Below are positions 42,901-57,000 of a DNA stretch of 64,000 nucleotides, piece by piece. The notes beneath the pieces are model-generated. The model was not told where the DNA came from. It searched no databases and saw nothing but the letters and a program-made list of their open reading frames with translations. Every line of letters begins with the position of its first letter. The first letter of the stretch is position 1. Where the stretch lies: assembly GCA_003640385.1 (NCBI GenBank), contig RCAB01000018.1, positions 62,001 through 126,000 on the forward strand, given 5' to 3'. This DNA is from Setaria digitata (lineage: Eukaryota; Nematoda; Chromadorea; Rhabditida; Setariidae). A program made the position numbers and the translations under genes.

Positions 42901-45080
42901 CTAATTGATTTTCTTTAGATCGATGAAGTTTTTCACTATATATCAGTTGTCCTTAAACTTTGAACAGAACTGCAATGTAAGGAAGACAGTAATCTTTGAA
43001 GAATAAAAAGAAATTATGGATCTTTGTAAGTTCATTAGAATTTTTCGATTTAATTCCGAAGAAATCAATGCGGGGCACAAAAACGTTCTAGTGCTGTATG
43101 TTACCAGAAGCTGAAAGTATAACAGATCAGTGACTGCCTTCCTAATACTGAATGCTTCATTCAGTGATAAGGAAATGTGAGTTGAATAATATCAAGTACA
43201 GAAACAGATAGTGGACGAAGAAAAATGAAAAATGTTTTTAAAAATAATTTTTTATTTACAAGAAATTTCCACTTCAAAAAGGGCGCACTTTTTGAGTGGC
43301 ATTTATTTTGTCAACCCTCATTTGTTTCTTGCAGAATTAAAAATGTGAATTCCATTCATATTTCTCACTCATCTCCAGTACATGTTGTGCCAAGTTTCAA
43401 GAATCACAAGTTCTTTGTAATAATTCTGTTGGGATGTCATTTTGCATTAACAGTTAGATTAGATTTGGCGAGCGAGCGACCTAAAGTGAGTATATTGGTT
43501 GTCCTTGCCTAACTCGAATTTGAGCATTGAGGTGGGCTGTGTTCCGCACTTTTGCACTTCTCGAGTCTCGCTTCTAAAATTTGCATTTAAGAGATCAATT
43601 AAGTGATAAAGGTCAGTCCCCGGAACGGCTACCTATCCTTCCCTGGAGACTGGAGGATCGTTAGACGCACGCATGCATCACCTCAGTTTTATTCTTCCTC
43701 TTTAGTCGGAGAAGTGTGCGTGCTCATGTGCGTGAATGCGTGTAAACTGACCTTGCACGCCGACCTCTGTGGACGTTTGAAGTGCTTAAAGTTGTACACG
43801 CAGTTGCATCCACATATCGTTGGTATCACCTTGCAAGCTGTTGCTGAGTGCTGCGGTGTGCGTTAAGATGAAAGTTCTGTTCCGATCTGAAACTTTAGTT
43901 ATTTATTAAATACATAAAAGCACCAAGATTGCTACGTTTTATTTCATTTTGCTAAAAGCCATTTTTCTGCCAAACTTTGAATATTCTCCTTTTTTAGAAA
44001 TCTCTCTTGTCATTTTCAAAATCTCTTTTTAAAAATGAGAAAAAATCCCGAAAAAAAACGAAAAAAATGACAAGAAAGAGGCCAAGGCATTCTCATCGAA
44101 AAGATCGCATCTATAAGAAAGGTCCGCCGAATATTTTCATTCAATTAAGAAATTAGAGGCAAACTCGAAAAAGAATCGAAATAATAGTCAGATTTACTCG
44201 TTTATTGTGTTTATAGTGAATGGAAGAAACTCTCTTCCCAACCTTCTTTAGGCTTCTTTTCTGCTGGGAACAATAATAAGTTATTTCCGAACTTTTGGTA
44301 GCATTACGGTTAAATTTTTGATTATCAAAAGCTTATTAGAGCATGAAATTTTGACAGACCGCTGTGCTACATTATTTGGTATCATTCAATTCTATCATTT
44401 TACACGACGAATTCGCTTATCAATGCTACCACTGGTTGATGCAGTAGGATTCGACGGCCACAGTTTTTTAAACACAATACTTTTCGGTAGTAATCAAGCA
44501 AAAGTAAAGTGCTAGTGTTTCTTGTGTGTATGTATTTGTATTGGGACAGGTAAGTTTCTGAGCGATATATGAAACGTAAGTTGTGCAGTGATTAAAATAT
44601 CCTCTTGTTGTGGTTAAGTGAACATTTAATTGATTAAAATGACTGGAACATTGGTGGCTTAGTTCATTTTTTGGCTCTCCCATTCTATTCCGTTCGCATT
44701 TTCCACAGAATTTTGGGCTCTCTCATAATAATGCCAAAGAGCTTTGCCAAGAAAGCCAGGACTCTCAAGCCTTTTGTTTTTTAACCTTAAGTTTAATTAG
44801 CAGCAGTGGTGCTGGTAACTTTCCAAAGGCAGGCAACTGGCTCAACGATCGCAGCAGTTCAAGTGTGTAACAGTTCAAGCGGTGTATATCAATCACTGAC
44901 CACTGTCCTGTATATTGCTCATCATCTGCTCCTCGTACAACTGGTACTCCTCATCGAGAGAATTCCCTTATTCTGCACACTATTAATTACCATTACTGCT
45001 ACTGTACGACGTCCCACCATGTCACCTTCCTCTCCTTTCCATATCCCTGTCTCTTCATCTTATCTATGTACGTGCGCATA

Positions 45081-45127
45081 TGTCTGTGCGTCTGTCTGTT
45101 CGTCTGTCTGCTTATATATATATATAT
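45081..45127. repeat. TCTG then TA microsatellite
   Basis: Repeated TCTG units interrupted by TGCG and TTCG, followed directly by a run of TA dinucleotides and ATGCATG. Simple-sequence repeat in the gene-poor region, with no sign of function. Confidence 0.75.
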
Positions 45128-45292
45128 GCATGTATTTGTGTCACATAAACGTGGTGCTGGCACAAACACAGTGAGCAGAGCGAAGTTTCCTCGTTCTCGG
45201 TCTTGTCAATATTAGCCGTATGGGAGCAGATTGGTGACAGTAGACAACAGGTTTCTGCATCTGCACGGAAGGCCACCCGGGAGATACCGGTA

Positions 45293-45310
45293 CTGCTGCT
45301 GCTGCTGCTG
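45293..45310. repeat. CTG trinucleotide repeat, six units
   Basis: Six perfect CTG units. On the minus strand one frame reads six Gln and another reads Ala within short open frames, but no splice structure supports a coding exon. It is treated as a microsatellite. Confidence 0.75.
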
Positions 45311-48040
45311 GTGGATATTCATTCCCGACTTCTTGGTCCATCTCGTCCATTCTGGCCTCAGACGCTGCTCACCTGACTTGTCATTTTCCAGTCCCTTAAT
45401 TGACTGGTATTGCTTTCTGTGAAACTCATCAACAAATTGATGTGTGTGTAGTAATATTTGATATTGTCCACCACTGTTTGCTTTGGGGGATCGATTTATG
45501 AGAAACTTCACCGTACTAACTTCTCCAGGTCTTGAGAGTTGGCTCCTGAAAGCTCATCCTCTTCTCTTCCACAGATTATTTCACTATCTTTGTTCGTTCA
45601 TCGCCCATTTAATTACCTCAAAGAGAAAAGGAATTGCCACACAGTCTCTTAGAAAATCTCTCCAAATGCTTATATTGCTAATGCCTTTCATATGCATCAC
45701 TGGTGCCAACATCTTTTCATCACCTATTTAAACTTCTTCTCGCAAAGAGATTTTTTGCGGTCTCTGGTGGAGTTTTCGGCTTTTCAGAATGAAGTTTGCT
45801 TATTTTGTATTCCATGAATTTGGGAGAGGGGATGAATTTTCAGGGATCTTCATCCAATTACTCACTGTTCGTTCTCAATTCCTTAGCAATTCACTTTCTT
45901 CCACCCATTTTTTCCGAAATGATGGTACAAGTTGATCTAGTAAGCTGTAAGTCAGGTTTTAGTCCTTCGATTATATTCCCTTCAGAAAGAAAATTTAAAT
46001 AATTTATTAATATTGAATCATATATATTAGTCCACCATTCACTATAGTTCATCATTCGTTCAAAAAATTTTCTCCCGTATATCAAAATGAATCTTAGGTT
46101 TTCTTATTCGCATTTTTTTGAGGATTATGTATTTTGATTTGATTCGAAACGGTTTTTTTCCTCCTTAGGCTTCCTCCAGTTTTATATCTTGTCATTTAGC
46201 ATTAGTCTACTTTTGAGGTCTACCCCTTTGCTTGGACTTTTTGAAAAAAAAAATAAGAAACTTTGAAGAAGCACTATTTTCTTCACTTTACATTTAAAAT
46301 GTTTGGTTTTCAACTTGGACGACTGGAAGTTATTATTATTATCTTTTTTTTCAGCTTAATTGATTATTGCAATGAAAATCGCACCTTCTGTTAGGAGGAG
46401 TTGTCAAAAAGTTAGCAATGCAGGCTTGAACATCTTAATTCAAGCAATAGTTATTCATCCTGAGTTTTCAATAGCACCACTACGTGCTGAGCATTCCATT
46501 CATTTTCTCAGGTTGAAACTTTTTTCCAGCCTTTCTTTTCTTGTCGTATCTTCAATGACCAACGGAACTTATTAGGATGGAAGTTCTTCTTTTCTTTAAT
46601 TCACTTAATATTCCCTCTTTAATTTTAAAGCCTTTAGGATCAAATGCGATATACTTGAATTTCGTCACAAATTTTAAAATCTGTGAATTTCGAAGTGACT
46701 CATCGCTAAGAATTAAGAAAAAAATTACAAATTTTTATTCATTTTTCACATATATATTATATTGATGTTTATATTTTGTATTTTTATTTTGCTAAGGTGG
46801 ATAATGTTTTATTAGTAGCAACAATTTAAAGACTGCAGCTTTAGTTATAGTTTTTGCGTTTCATTGCACCATGATATTTTAATTAAGAAATAAAGTTTTC
46901 TCAGTTGAACTTTTATTCCACAAAAATTTTGTAATTTTATTCTTTTTTCTCCTTTATTGAACTAGTTTTGAAAAAAATTTGTTGGTGCTTGTTGTTAGTA
47001 ACGAGTGGTGACCATAATTGTTATGACATTATCCGTGATTTCTTGGACAGAACTTTGCTTCTTCCTATAGTTTGTCGTTCAAGACATCAATAATGAGACT
47101 ATGATGTAATTAACGAGCATACTAAAACATGACCAAATTTAAATGTTTTCATTTCTATTCGTTTCATTCCATTTATTGCCAAGGCTTGCAACATAGTGGA
47201 CTGTGGTTTAATTTATTGCACTTTCTGATGCATTCGTTTTCATATGGAATCACTTTGCAAAACAAGCTTTTTTTCCTTGACAATTTTTTCATTTTTTGAA
47301 CATCAAGTGCCACTTTTCGGAATTTTTCATCAGCAGTCAAGCACTTATCATTGAAAATTCTGTAATTATAAGAAATTCTAATTCAACAGCTTGAATTTGA
47401 ACCATTTTAAAGTTCTCCAACTCTATTTTGTATTTTTTAGCTTCTTGTCTTTGAATATTTTCAACATATCCTTTCTTGGATGATTTTATATTGGAGGAAA
47501 GCAAATCTGATGGGATAAGAACTGGTTTCTACCTTGGAATTTTCCTTGGATTTCAAAAGAAGCAAAGAGTCTGCCTGCATGCGTTTTCCCTTCTTTATCA
47601 ATGCTGTTAATTTCACTTGAAATGCAAATACATATTGCAAAATTCGTGGCAATGAGCAACGCCATCTTTAAACCACGTACAATTAGAATTTTCGTTAAAT
47701 CTAGGCCGGTACTTCTTACTTTTTCTCAATTTCCTCCAAAAATGTCATAGTCACAGACAGTAACCTTTTATTCCATGTGCTTCATAAGATTGTCTATTTA
47801 ATTTAAAACTTGGGAAAAACTTTCCTGTACGGTTAGAGTCTATTATTTTGTTACAGCTTTGACTATTGCTATCGAACTTCCGTACTTCAGTTAGAAGACA
47901 CGGAATAAACACTGTCAAACAGGATATCCGTAGATTCAGGGAAATACTATCCTATGGCGGCCAACTAGTGCTAGACTAATTTGCAAGCATAGAGTGATTC
48001 ATGCGGTTGTTATGTATTGCAGTGTCCGGCATTAGCCATT

Positions 48041-51000
48041 ATGGAAGAGGACATACTGCGTAATAATCAGAGCTTTCCTTTAGAACATCTTATGTCAGGT
48101 ATCGAATTTTTAATTTTTTGTGCCTTGAACGGAGCTTATGCATCACTGCCGCTGTTCACTTCTGGAAGATGGAGTTGAGCTTCTCAGGAGCTTTTGGTAT
48201 CTTCAGATAGAATCCTTTACTGTTCCTCACCGTTATTTTACTTACCACTGGATTCTCCAAAACAAATCGATGTTGATCATTTGCCTACTTTTTCGCTGAT
48301 TTGTTATCCGTCTTATGATCATCTGTTCTCGTGCGTCCTGTAGTTGTGATAACAACATCTCAGTCATAATGTCACATTCCGTTCCTTATTAGTTTTTTAT
48401 TACGGAACATATTGGCTGATGCGTACGTATCTGCAAATATTCTCCCACTCCAGTAATTGGGACTTGCTAAGCTAACTCGTTGTACGTACCTGAAGCGGCG
48501 ATTGGTCTAGTTTTCGCGTATTCCCATTGAATCATCTTCCCGTTGTGATCTTTAAATTTAGCTCAAACATCAATTGAAATTAATTAGACTTACTGGAAAA
48601 TGATTGGTACTAGAGCTTGCCAAGCAGTCTCAGAAGTACATCAAAGAAATTGAGTGTGACATCGGTTCTCTTTTTATTTTCATTGTTTTTTATTTTCCAC
48701 GCAGATACATTGTTTTTTTATTTGAAATTTATTTTAAAATCTTGAATTATAGTTTCACTGTTGGTATCCGACAATTCGGACGGATGGGCTCCTGCACATG
48801 CAGTCGCTATGTACGTTCATTTTTTAAAGTGTGTTGCCCACTTAACTGATAAATCAAATTTCTTACAATTAAGGTATCATGTTTGAAGATTTGAGAATTG
48901 AAACTTTATCCTTTCGTAATTAGACTGTTAATATGTCGATATTCCGGCTTGTCTATATGAAATTGGATGGGAATTTAAAGACTTAAAAAGTGAAGTTTCA
49001 GGACTGAATTTTAATTTCAGTTGAGAGAGTAATAGATGGAGATACTGCGACTATTGGTGTTATTGGTGTACAAACAAAGAATGTGTTTGCATCTCCACCA
49101 CTTACGTGTTATTCGTTTGACTGTACTTCCGAAGATGTATGGGTAAGTGAAGTACTGGAAATTATTTTCAGAAAAAGTGTGGGGTTAAGACAGTGGCACA
49201 ATAAAAATAATGTAATACCGAACGAGTTCTGGCTAGATTAGAATTGTATGTTGTGCTGTTGTTTTGCTCTAAAACGTTATTGCTCAATATGTATAGTATC
49301 ATCGTTTTAAACGCAGTAACCTGATGAGAGGGACCATTTCCCAATTACTAACTTATGCAAAAAATGTAATTTCTTGTACTTATGGGTGAAAACTCGTGAT
49401 AAGAGCTTATTCAGTGACGGCTAATATATCTATTAGCTCTTTCCTTTTAATGAAATATGGTAGTGAACAACGGACGATATCATGTCTCAAAAAGAAAAGT
49501 GGAATAGATCCTGAGAATTCCTGAAACACCACCTCTCATTCTACGTAAACCGCTAACAGGGGTTTCAATATCTTTAATTATTTATGACTAAGAGGAGCTA
49601 AACATTTCTATCCTTCTTGAGGGGAAAGCAAAAGCGCAACACACAAGAAATGATATTCTCACTTTGTCTGAAGCTGGAAACTGAACTTCAAAGTTGCAAA
49701 GTCAAATATCCAAGCTTTATTTAATTTGCGTTCAGTTTCAGGCGCTTAATAGTTCATCCAGTCTGGTTACCAATTGTATTTCTCTAGCGCATGATGAACG
49801 AAATCTCGCATATGCAACCTCAACGGCCATTAAACTGATGGATCTCCAAACTGGTTCATTTAAAGCGTTTTATATTTAAAAAAAAAAAAAAAAAAAACTG
49901 TTTTATATACCTCCGAAAACGCTTCATTTTTGAGCAGATTTGTGGAAAAAAAATGTATTAGGTGCCAAGTTTCTGTTTCATGTTTTTTTTTTTTTTTTTT
50001 GTGAATACTAAATCTTAGTTTCAAAGTAATTCTCAGTTTATTATCTACTGAAGCGCATTATATCGAACTGCTGCTCCAATAGTTTTTTTTTTTTTTTTTT
50101 TTTTTTTTTCAACAAAACAGCCTAGTAAAAAAGCTTTCGTTATGAATAAGGTTAAAATAAAGGTTTTTTTTTTTTTTTCATTCTCAAAATCCCTGCAGTT
50201 AAATTTAATTTTGGTAGAAAACAAAAGGGAATTCTGAATACAACAGCGTTCAAAGCTTCGCACTTTTTCTTTAAATTTTGCATATTTTATTTAAACTGAA
50301 TCATGGGTTAGTGATGTGCATTTTACTACAATCATAATATTATTAAAATGATCAGTAAGGTAGTCATCATCAAAAAAAGGTGGGATGTACATATAAAATG
50401 AAACAGGCGAAACGCTAATATATGTATTTAAGCACGATAGAGAACGCTGCATTGAATTGGTAAGACAAATTCGACGCAGTTTACTAGAAGCTTAGGCATC
50501 CCCACTTCTTTCTATTGGCACGACGTTCTATTTAGATTTCTCTTTTTGAATCTTTTCTTTTATTTCTTTTACTCGAGAGAATATCGTTCTAGATTAAAAA
50601 AAAATTAAAAGAATTCTGGTTAAAATGAATTGTAGTTCAGTGCCGCACTGTTTTCCTTTTCGTCATAAATGTTTTAAAGTAATTGAATGGGTGAAATAAA
50701 TTTGAGGTAAATGAAATGAACAATCAGCAAATCTTTTTTTGCTTTTATTCTGATGAATTCTACAGAGCTGTAGAGTTATTGCTTTTTCTTATTGGTAATA
50801 ATATCATTAACACTGCTTTTTTTTTTTTTTTTTTTGTACTCCTCACTCTATAAATGAATGTAATTACGAGGAAAATACCTGCTTAAATGGGATTTCAGGA
50901 CGTGAAATGCGAACACTGGTTGGTCATAACGGACGGATTAATGCAATAACCCAAAGCAATAGGTCAGTTATTTGGAAGTTAATTAGCCTTTCAATCGGCC

Positions 51001-54000
51001 TATTATAATCAAATTAGAGGAGGTACTGAGGATTCGAGATGTCACGAATTAGCAATTAATTGTGCATTTTCGTGAAAAATAAAAATTTAGATTTCATTAG
51101 TTCTCGAAAATTGACGTAGGATAAAACTGATGTCAAAAATAGCTGTGATTTTAGATCGATGTATATGTGGGCATCGGCAGCTACTGATTGCACAGTAACT
51201 CTGTGGGATACAAGGCAACATCCGGCAAACGTTCTGGTTCGACGTTTTGATCGTCCAACAAACTGTTTGTGTTACAGTCCGAATGACGCCTTTATAGCAC
51301 TGGGCTCTGATCACCTTTATATGATGGATCCACGAGTCAAAGAGTACAGATCTCTTCCTTCTTCTTCTCAGGTTGGTTGTTCTTCTTACGAAATTACTGA
51401 AATAGAATGTGATGTAATTATTCGAGTTAAACTCAATTTGCATAGCAATAATAACATCAAGAGGACTGACCGATTTTGGTAACCTTAGCAATAAAAAGTA
51501 GTCTGTGACGAAGAAAACTTTTGTTCGGTTTTCTATATATTTGTTAAATTATACTTCTTCTTTTTGGATAACCTTCTCGTTGTCAAAGTTGCGATTTTCT
51601 AATCCCATTTTTGAAGAGGAATTTTGACTCTCCGATTTATACTTGACTCAGAGATAAGGATAATTCCATTTTCCGTGCATCAAGGATCCTCAGAATATTC
51701 AATTTAGGTATCACATGTGTGCTTCCATCCTTCTGAATATTTGCTAGCGACGGGATCCGAGGACCGACTAATACGTTTCTGGGATATTGATACTGAGGAA
51801 TGCGTCTCACAGAGTGATCCGGCGGATGGTATACTCAGGGAAGTTAGTTTTCATAATGATGGCTCAGCCCTACTCATACTCACTGACCGGTTTGTTTTCC
51901 TTTCCTTTTATAAAAATTTTTCAAGCTTTCTCGAGAATGAGAATAGGGTTGGATAAAGGATAGGAAGGAACCAAAGTTATGGTAGTGGAAGGTTTTCGAC
52001 AAAGGACATTAGATTTAACCTTGTTTGTAACTTGACTATTGAAGTTTTAGTTTTAGCTTCTGGAACTTCTCTGAACTGCATGCAGTCAAAACTATTTGAT
52101 GAAATTCCTTCCAATATTTTATAGTTCATCCACTCAGTGCTAACTAAATCTGGTTTGCAGCAGATGCAGTGCGATCTCATGGGAACCTTTTGAAATGCTC
52201 GGACAGTGTCTTGTTCCACAGACGGATTATTCGTTAAGTCTGGCTACTTCGGATTCAGAAGTTTTTGTTCTAGGACGGTCAGTTTTGTTGAGCAGCTTAT
52301 CATTATTGGTGGCACCATATGCGGTTAGTGCATTTATTGTAAAATTCTGCTTTAATGTCTTTTGAAAAATAGGTCTTGAGATAGTTTAAATTTAAAAAAA
52401 AAAGCGATTTTTTTGGCGCAGTTTCTTCAGCGCGTTAATTAAATTATGCAGTATTAAAATTTTGTGCTAAAAATGGAAACAATTAGAATGTAACTCAAAT
52501 TTATAAACGACGTAAAACTTTTGGCGTTTCAGAGAAGAATTACATGAGGAGTGTTAGCATAGGGACCTATAATTTCTTTACCCAGGGATAAACATTATCG
52601 AAGAAACACGTAGAGAATGGAATTACTGTTTGTATTCTCTCCTAAAGCAAATCGCTGCTCCTTGTCTTTCAAAGCTTTATTGATTTTTAGCTTCAGAGAT
52701 TCAGACCTTTCGTGATTACATAAGCTTAAATATACACGGTTTCGTATGGTAGAAACTGGAATAGGGAATCCGATCATTTTAGAGCACTGGTTAGAAATAA
52801 AGTAGTGAATTACAGTGAAAGTGAAAATTTTGGAGTACTAGTCGGAAATCTGTTTAAAAAAAAAAATGTTATTTTGGCTACTTCTCTTTTTTTGACTATG
52901 TTACCAAGCAACCAAATGAATTCCACACTCTTTTTTATTCGTAGTACGTACTACAGCATAGTATTTTTTGGAATATTTTCGTCTTTTTTGACATGGAAAT
53001 TATTTCGAAGATCTTATCACAACTAGTTTTCGGTTAATCACGGCAAAACAACGTCATTTTTTCTTCCTTATCATTTCTATAGTGAGAAGTATTAGTGAAT
53101 AACACAATATTTGTCTAGTATCTTGAAAAGAAATTTTGCTAGTGCTGGTCTTTTAGATCTCAGAGTTGATCATTCATAAAAAAAAAATGTTAATTCCAGA
53201 AACTTCTTGCTCAAGAAGAGTCACTAGTGAAAGAAGGACAACATACTAAGTCAAAGACGACCAAGAAATTAGAAGATCTATCGGAGGGAAGCCCTGGTGA
53301 TCCTAGTGGAAACGAGCTGGAGGGGGATTTGCTGTCAGAGAAGGAAGGGGGGCTGTTTCATTACTACGATGATCGCAGAGCATTTATACCTACACATACG
53401 CTACCACGTACACCACCGCCAGAACCTGTGAGAATGACATCACTTACTGAAGTAAGTCATAATTTTTAGGACTTTTTGAATTCTTGGGGATGCAATGCTG
53501 TGTTAGACAATTGTATGGGGAAAGTACAGAGCGACAATTTTTGGCATATGTGACTTCTTGTCAATTTTTTTTCCGTAACACTACAACGAATAGTAGCTGT
53601 TCTAAAATCTGTGTGTTTGAAGACAGAAATCACCTATTATCTTTTAAGGGATGGAGAGCTAAATTTGTCAAATCAAACTTCCGCTTGAATTTTCATCCTA
53701 GATGACAATATTTAATCAAGCCAAAACTGAGAAAATAGTATCTTCAGTTTCTTTCCTGCCTTACAAATGCTACCTATAAATTGGTTGACATATACTGCAA
53801 ATTGCAGCGGTCTGTTCTAATGTTCTACGAAGTTCACTTGTAACTCAAAAAAAAAAAAAAAACGATATATTAGTTAATTTGCCTCTAATTATTCATGAAA
53901 TTTTAAGCTTTTTTAAATTTTAAGTATTTATTATTAAATGAAGAATAACGATACAGTTGCATAATATTTCGCGATTTCCCTTCTTCGCTGTTTCTTGACA

Positions 54001-57000
54001 GAATCAGTAAAAAAAGTTCTTTTGCATTGTATATATGCAGAATTATATTCATTCTCTAGAATACTGTCTATATTCCACAATAATTTTGGATTTTCGAACT
54101 AATGGTTAGTAACATTCCTTACGGATTGAATCAGAATCGGGTTTAGGTGGACTACCTTTTTTCTTTGAAATTTGGCAGAAATCACAAGTTTTTAATATGG
54201 CACTTTGAAGTAATGTTTCCTTCGCTGTGAAATTGCGTTGCTGTCAAATGATTACCAAATAGCGATACAGTGAAAGTTTTTTTCATATATACAGTATTGT
54301 AAGCTAATTTATTAGACGCCTGTTAGTACGATGAAATGGGCTTTTTGATTGTTGAAATTTTTGTTAGACGTATGCAAAAGCGTTCATTGAATTTGCAATG
54401 AAAAGCATTACAGAATGCAACTGTTGCTATGACTACCACAGATGCATCACTGGGGACGATTATAACAATGCCTGGCAAAGCTAAAACACTGAAAACCAGA
54501 CGAAATGATACAAATTCAAAGTAAGTTATTTTGCTTATATATATAATGTTACTAGTATGGAGAATCTGGCACTCAAATAATTTTGAAATGTTTTTGGTTT
54601 TTCTGTGCAGTTTTCCATGCAGCAACCATTTTGGCATCGGAAGTTTTAAATTTAAAGACTGTGCATGTGATACTTTTCTGAACCATATTGAACTGATACT
54701 TGGATTGAAATATTGACTTCATTTTGGCCGAAAACTTGTTTCAATTTGAATAATTTACTTTCGAGTTCAGAGCTCTTGCCTCATCGTTTGATTAAATTTA
54801 GATTAGTCCATTCAAAAGCCAGTAACACACGAAAAACAAACAGTATGGTATTGCGAACATCACAGTCGAATTTACTATGTCGAAAAGGAACACATGCTTA
54901 CGGTAATGAATTCAGTTCCTTATTATACCTAACTTGCATCACACGGTTTCTTTAATCAAATAAATTGCTCCCTACTTCATTATTCCAATTTTTTCGAAGA
55001 AAGCGAGGGTTATTTTTGAAATTAAAAAAGGCAACACAATATCAGTAATAATACCATTTCGTTTTTTATAAATCACATATCAGTTATATTTACAAAATCC
55101 AGATGTTAATTACTGCTAGTGATAGTGCAGTTACTGAGCCTTATTGAACATGCCTCAACGAGAAAGAGAAAATCACTGTTTTGTTGGTAGAAACGCTCTT
55201 CTAATATATATATATATATAAAACATATATATATAAAATATATATATAAAAATATATATATATAGAAACATATATATATATATATATATATATATGTTTC
55301 TTTATTCATTTATTTATGATTTTTTTTTTTTCAATACTAGTTTCCTAGCCATGCAATTTTTTCACTGTTCCATGGCGATTTATTGAAATTCTTGAACCGT
55401 GTTTTCTTTCAGCAACTACAGTAGAAGTAACTAATTCAATGCCGGACATTCGATGCACTGTATCTAAAAAAAAGGTTATATTTCTGATATTTTTTCTCAT
55501 GGATTTTAAATCTACTTAGAATTTTTGTCTCACTTTGTCATTCTGTTGTTCTTTGAAACTCTGGAGTTTCCAGATACTTTAAAATTTAGCTTCATTCCAA
55601 AAATTTTTGCCAATTTTTAGGAAGAAAAGATTCGTAGCCATGGTGATAATGATGAAAGGAAACAGCAGTATCAAAGAAAGCAACCACATCGGGATCGAGA
55701 TCAAGAAATATCTAACGAGTCCTACAGCTTGGATGATGTAATCACTGGTTTGAACAAACTAGAAGTGATGATCAGTCAGCGTCGTTTGGTGCTAGAAGAT
55801 GTACTGCGTTGCTGGCGGACACGAGGTTCTGAAGCGGCTGTTACCGAAGCCGTACGATCCGATGATAGGGCTGTCCTGGTTGAGCTAATTGATGCGCTTA
55901 ATCATATGCCTGCTGCCTGGAATTTGACACTTTGTACTGCGATTCTGCCGCACATCGAACCGTTGGTCTCAAATAAACATGAGGATTTTGTGGAGGTCAG
56001 TCATGAAAAAATTAAAGGTTTTTTTTTAAAGTTCTAATCTTCTGTGAAAATCCAAATTTATTAAATTCCATTTTGAAGATATATAAGACAGTGACCAAGG
56101 GATGTGTTGAGAAGTTTTCTAAAGAATTTCATATCAGTTTTTAAAATCTTTAAGTGCGTACATTAGCCTACTTTTTTTTTTCTTTTTTTCTTTTAAATCT
56201 TTAAGTGCGTACATTAGCTATTCATCTCTTTTCTACAGCACTACGATAAATCAAAACCATTTTTATATTCGGTGTGTGTAACTTCGCACTGAAGTGTTTT
56301 TGCCAATTGTATCATTTAATATATCAGGTATTGAAAGTCCCCAAGATTTGGGTCGTGAAAAGTCATCAAGAAATTGGTAGCAGTTCCCCAAAAAGTTTCA
56401 AATCCTTTCAGAAAATTTTCTAAATTTAAGCTATTCCTTTTTCTACAGTGGTAATCTTTGTATTCACTATTCTGTCATTTGGAGGTGTATGGCGACTTCC
56501 TAGCTAAATTCGAAATGTTTTTTCCTCTTTCTTTTTTCAATGAACCATTGTAGGTGGCTTTAAGTGCACTTAGGGCGATAATTACGGGTTGTGGAGATGT
56601 GATTCGTACCGGTTCTCATCGTCGTATTCAAATCGGCGTCGATGTTCCTGCGGAAGAACGACACAATAAGTGTATTAAGTTAGTATAACCCATTTTTTAC
56701 ATGGAGCTCATGATTTTGTTTGCTTTAAATCAGTGAATCCTGAAACAATTGGCTGGAATCTTTTTTCGTTTATGGATTTGATTGATTCCCTTCCACCTTT
56801 AAAAGATTTTTTTACATTATTCAATAACGAAATTTTCATTGCTTACGTTAAAATTTTTTATTTGTTTCTTTGTGATTCGAAGTCTTCGAAGTAGATTTAC
56901 GTGCTACACTGCAGTGTTATAGTTTTTTACGGTAGGATCAAAACTGGATTAAATTGGATGGTGAAAACTTTATATATTTACCTATAGGAAAGTCTTTTTA

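Larger units (their letters stand above)
39995..48040. other. About 8 kb without a recognisable gene
   Basis: AATAAA signals right after the CCAR1 stop (39996) and near 40112 probably end that transcript. The rest shows short scattered frames with no coherent exon chain in either strand. It contains a TCTG/AT microsatellite near 45081, a short CTG repeat near 45293, and a minus-strand open segment with an acceptor at 47359-47173 noted separately. The last part should hold the KATNB1 promoter; a TTGCAG acceptor ends at about 48022, 19 bases before its ATG. Confidence 0.4.

Noticed and set aside
44806..45174. 122-codon plus-strand open frame
   Set aside because: Its length comes partly from a TCTG/TA microsatellite translated as Cys/Val/Tyr-rich sequence; no splice sites or homology.
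45212..45511. Minus-strand frame with a six-Gln run
   Set aside because: The Gln run comes from the CTG microsatellite and another frame reads it as Ala; nothing else supports coding.
51087..51491. 134-codon minus-strand open frame
   Set aside because: It is the antisense shadow of the katanin p80 WD40 exon at 51155-51371.
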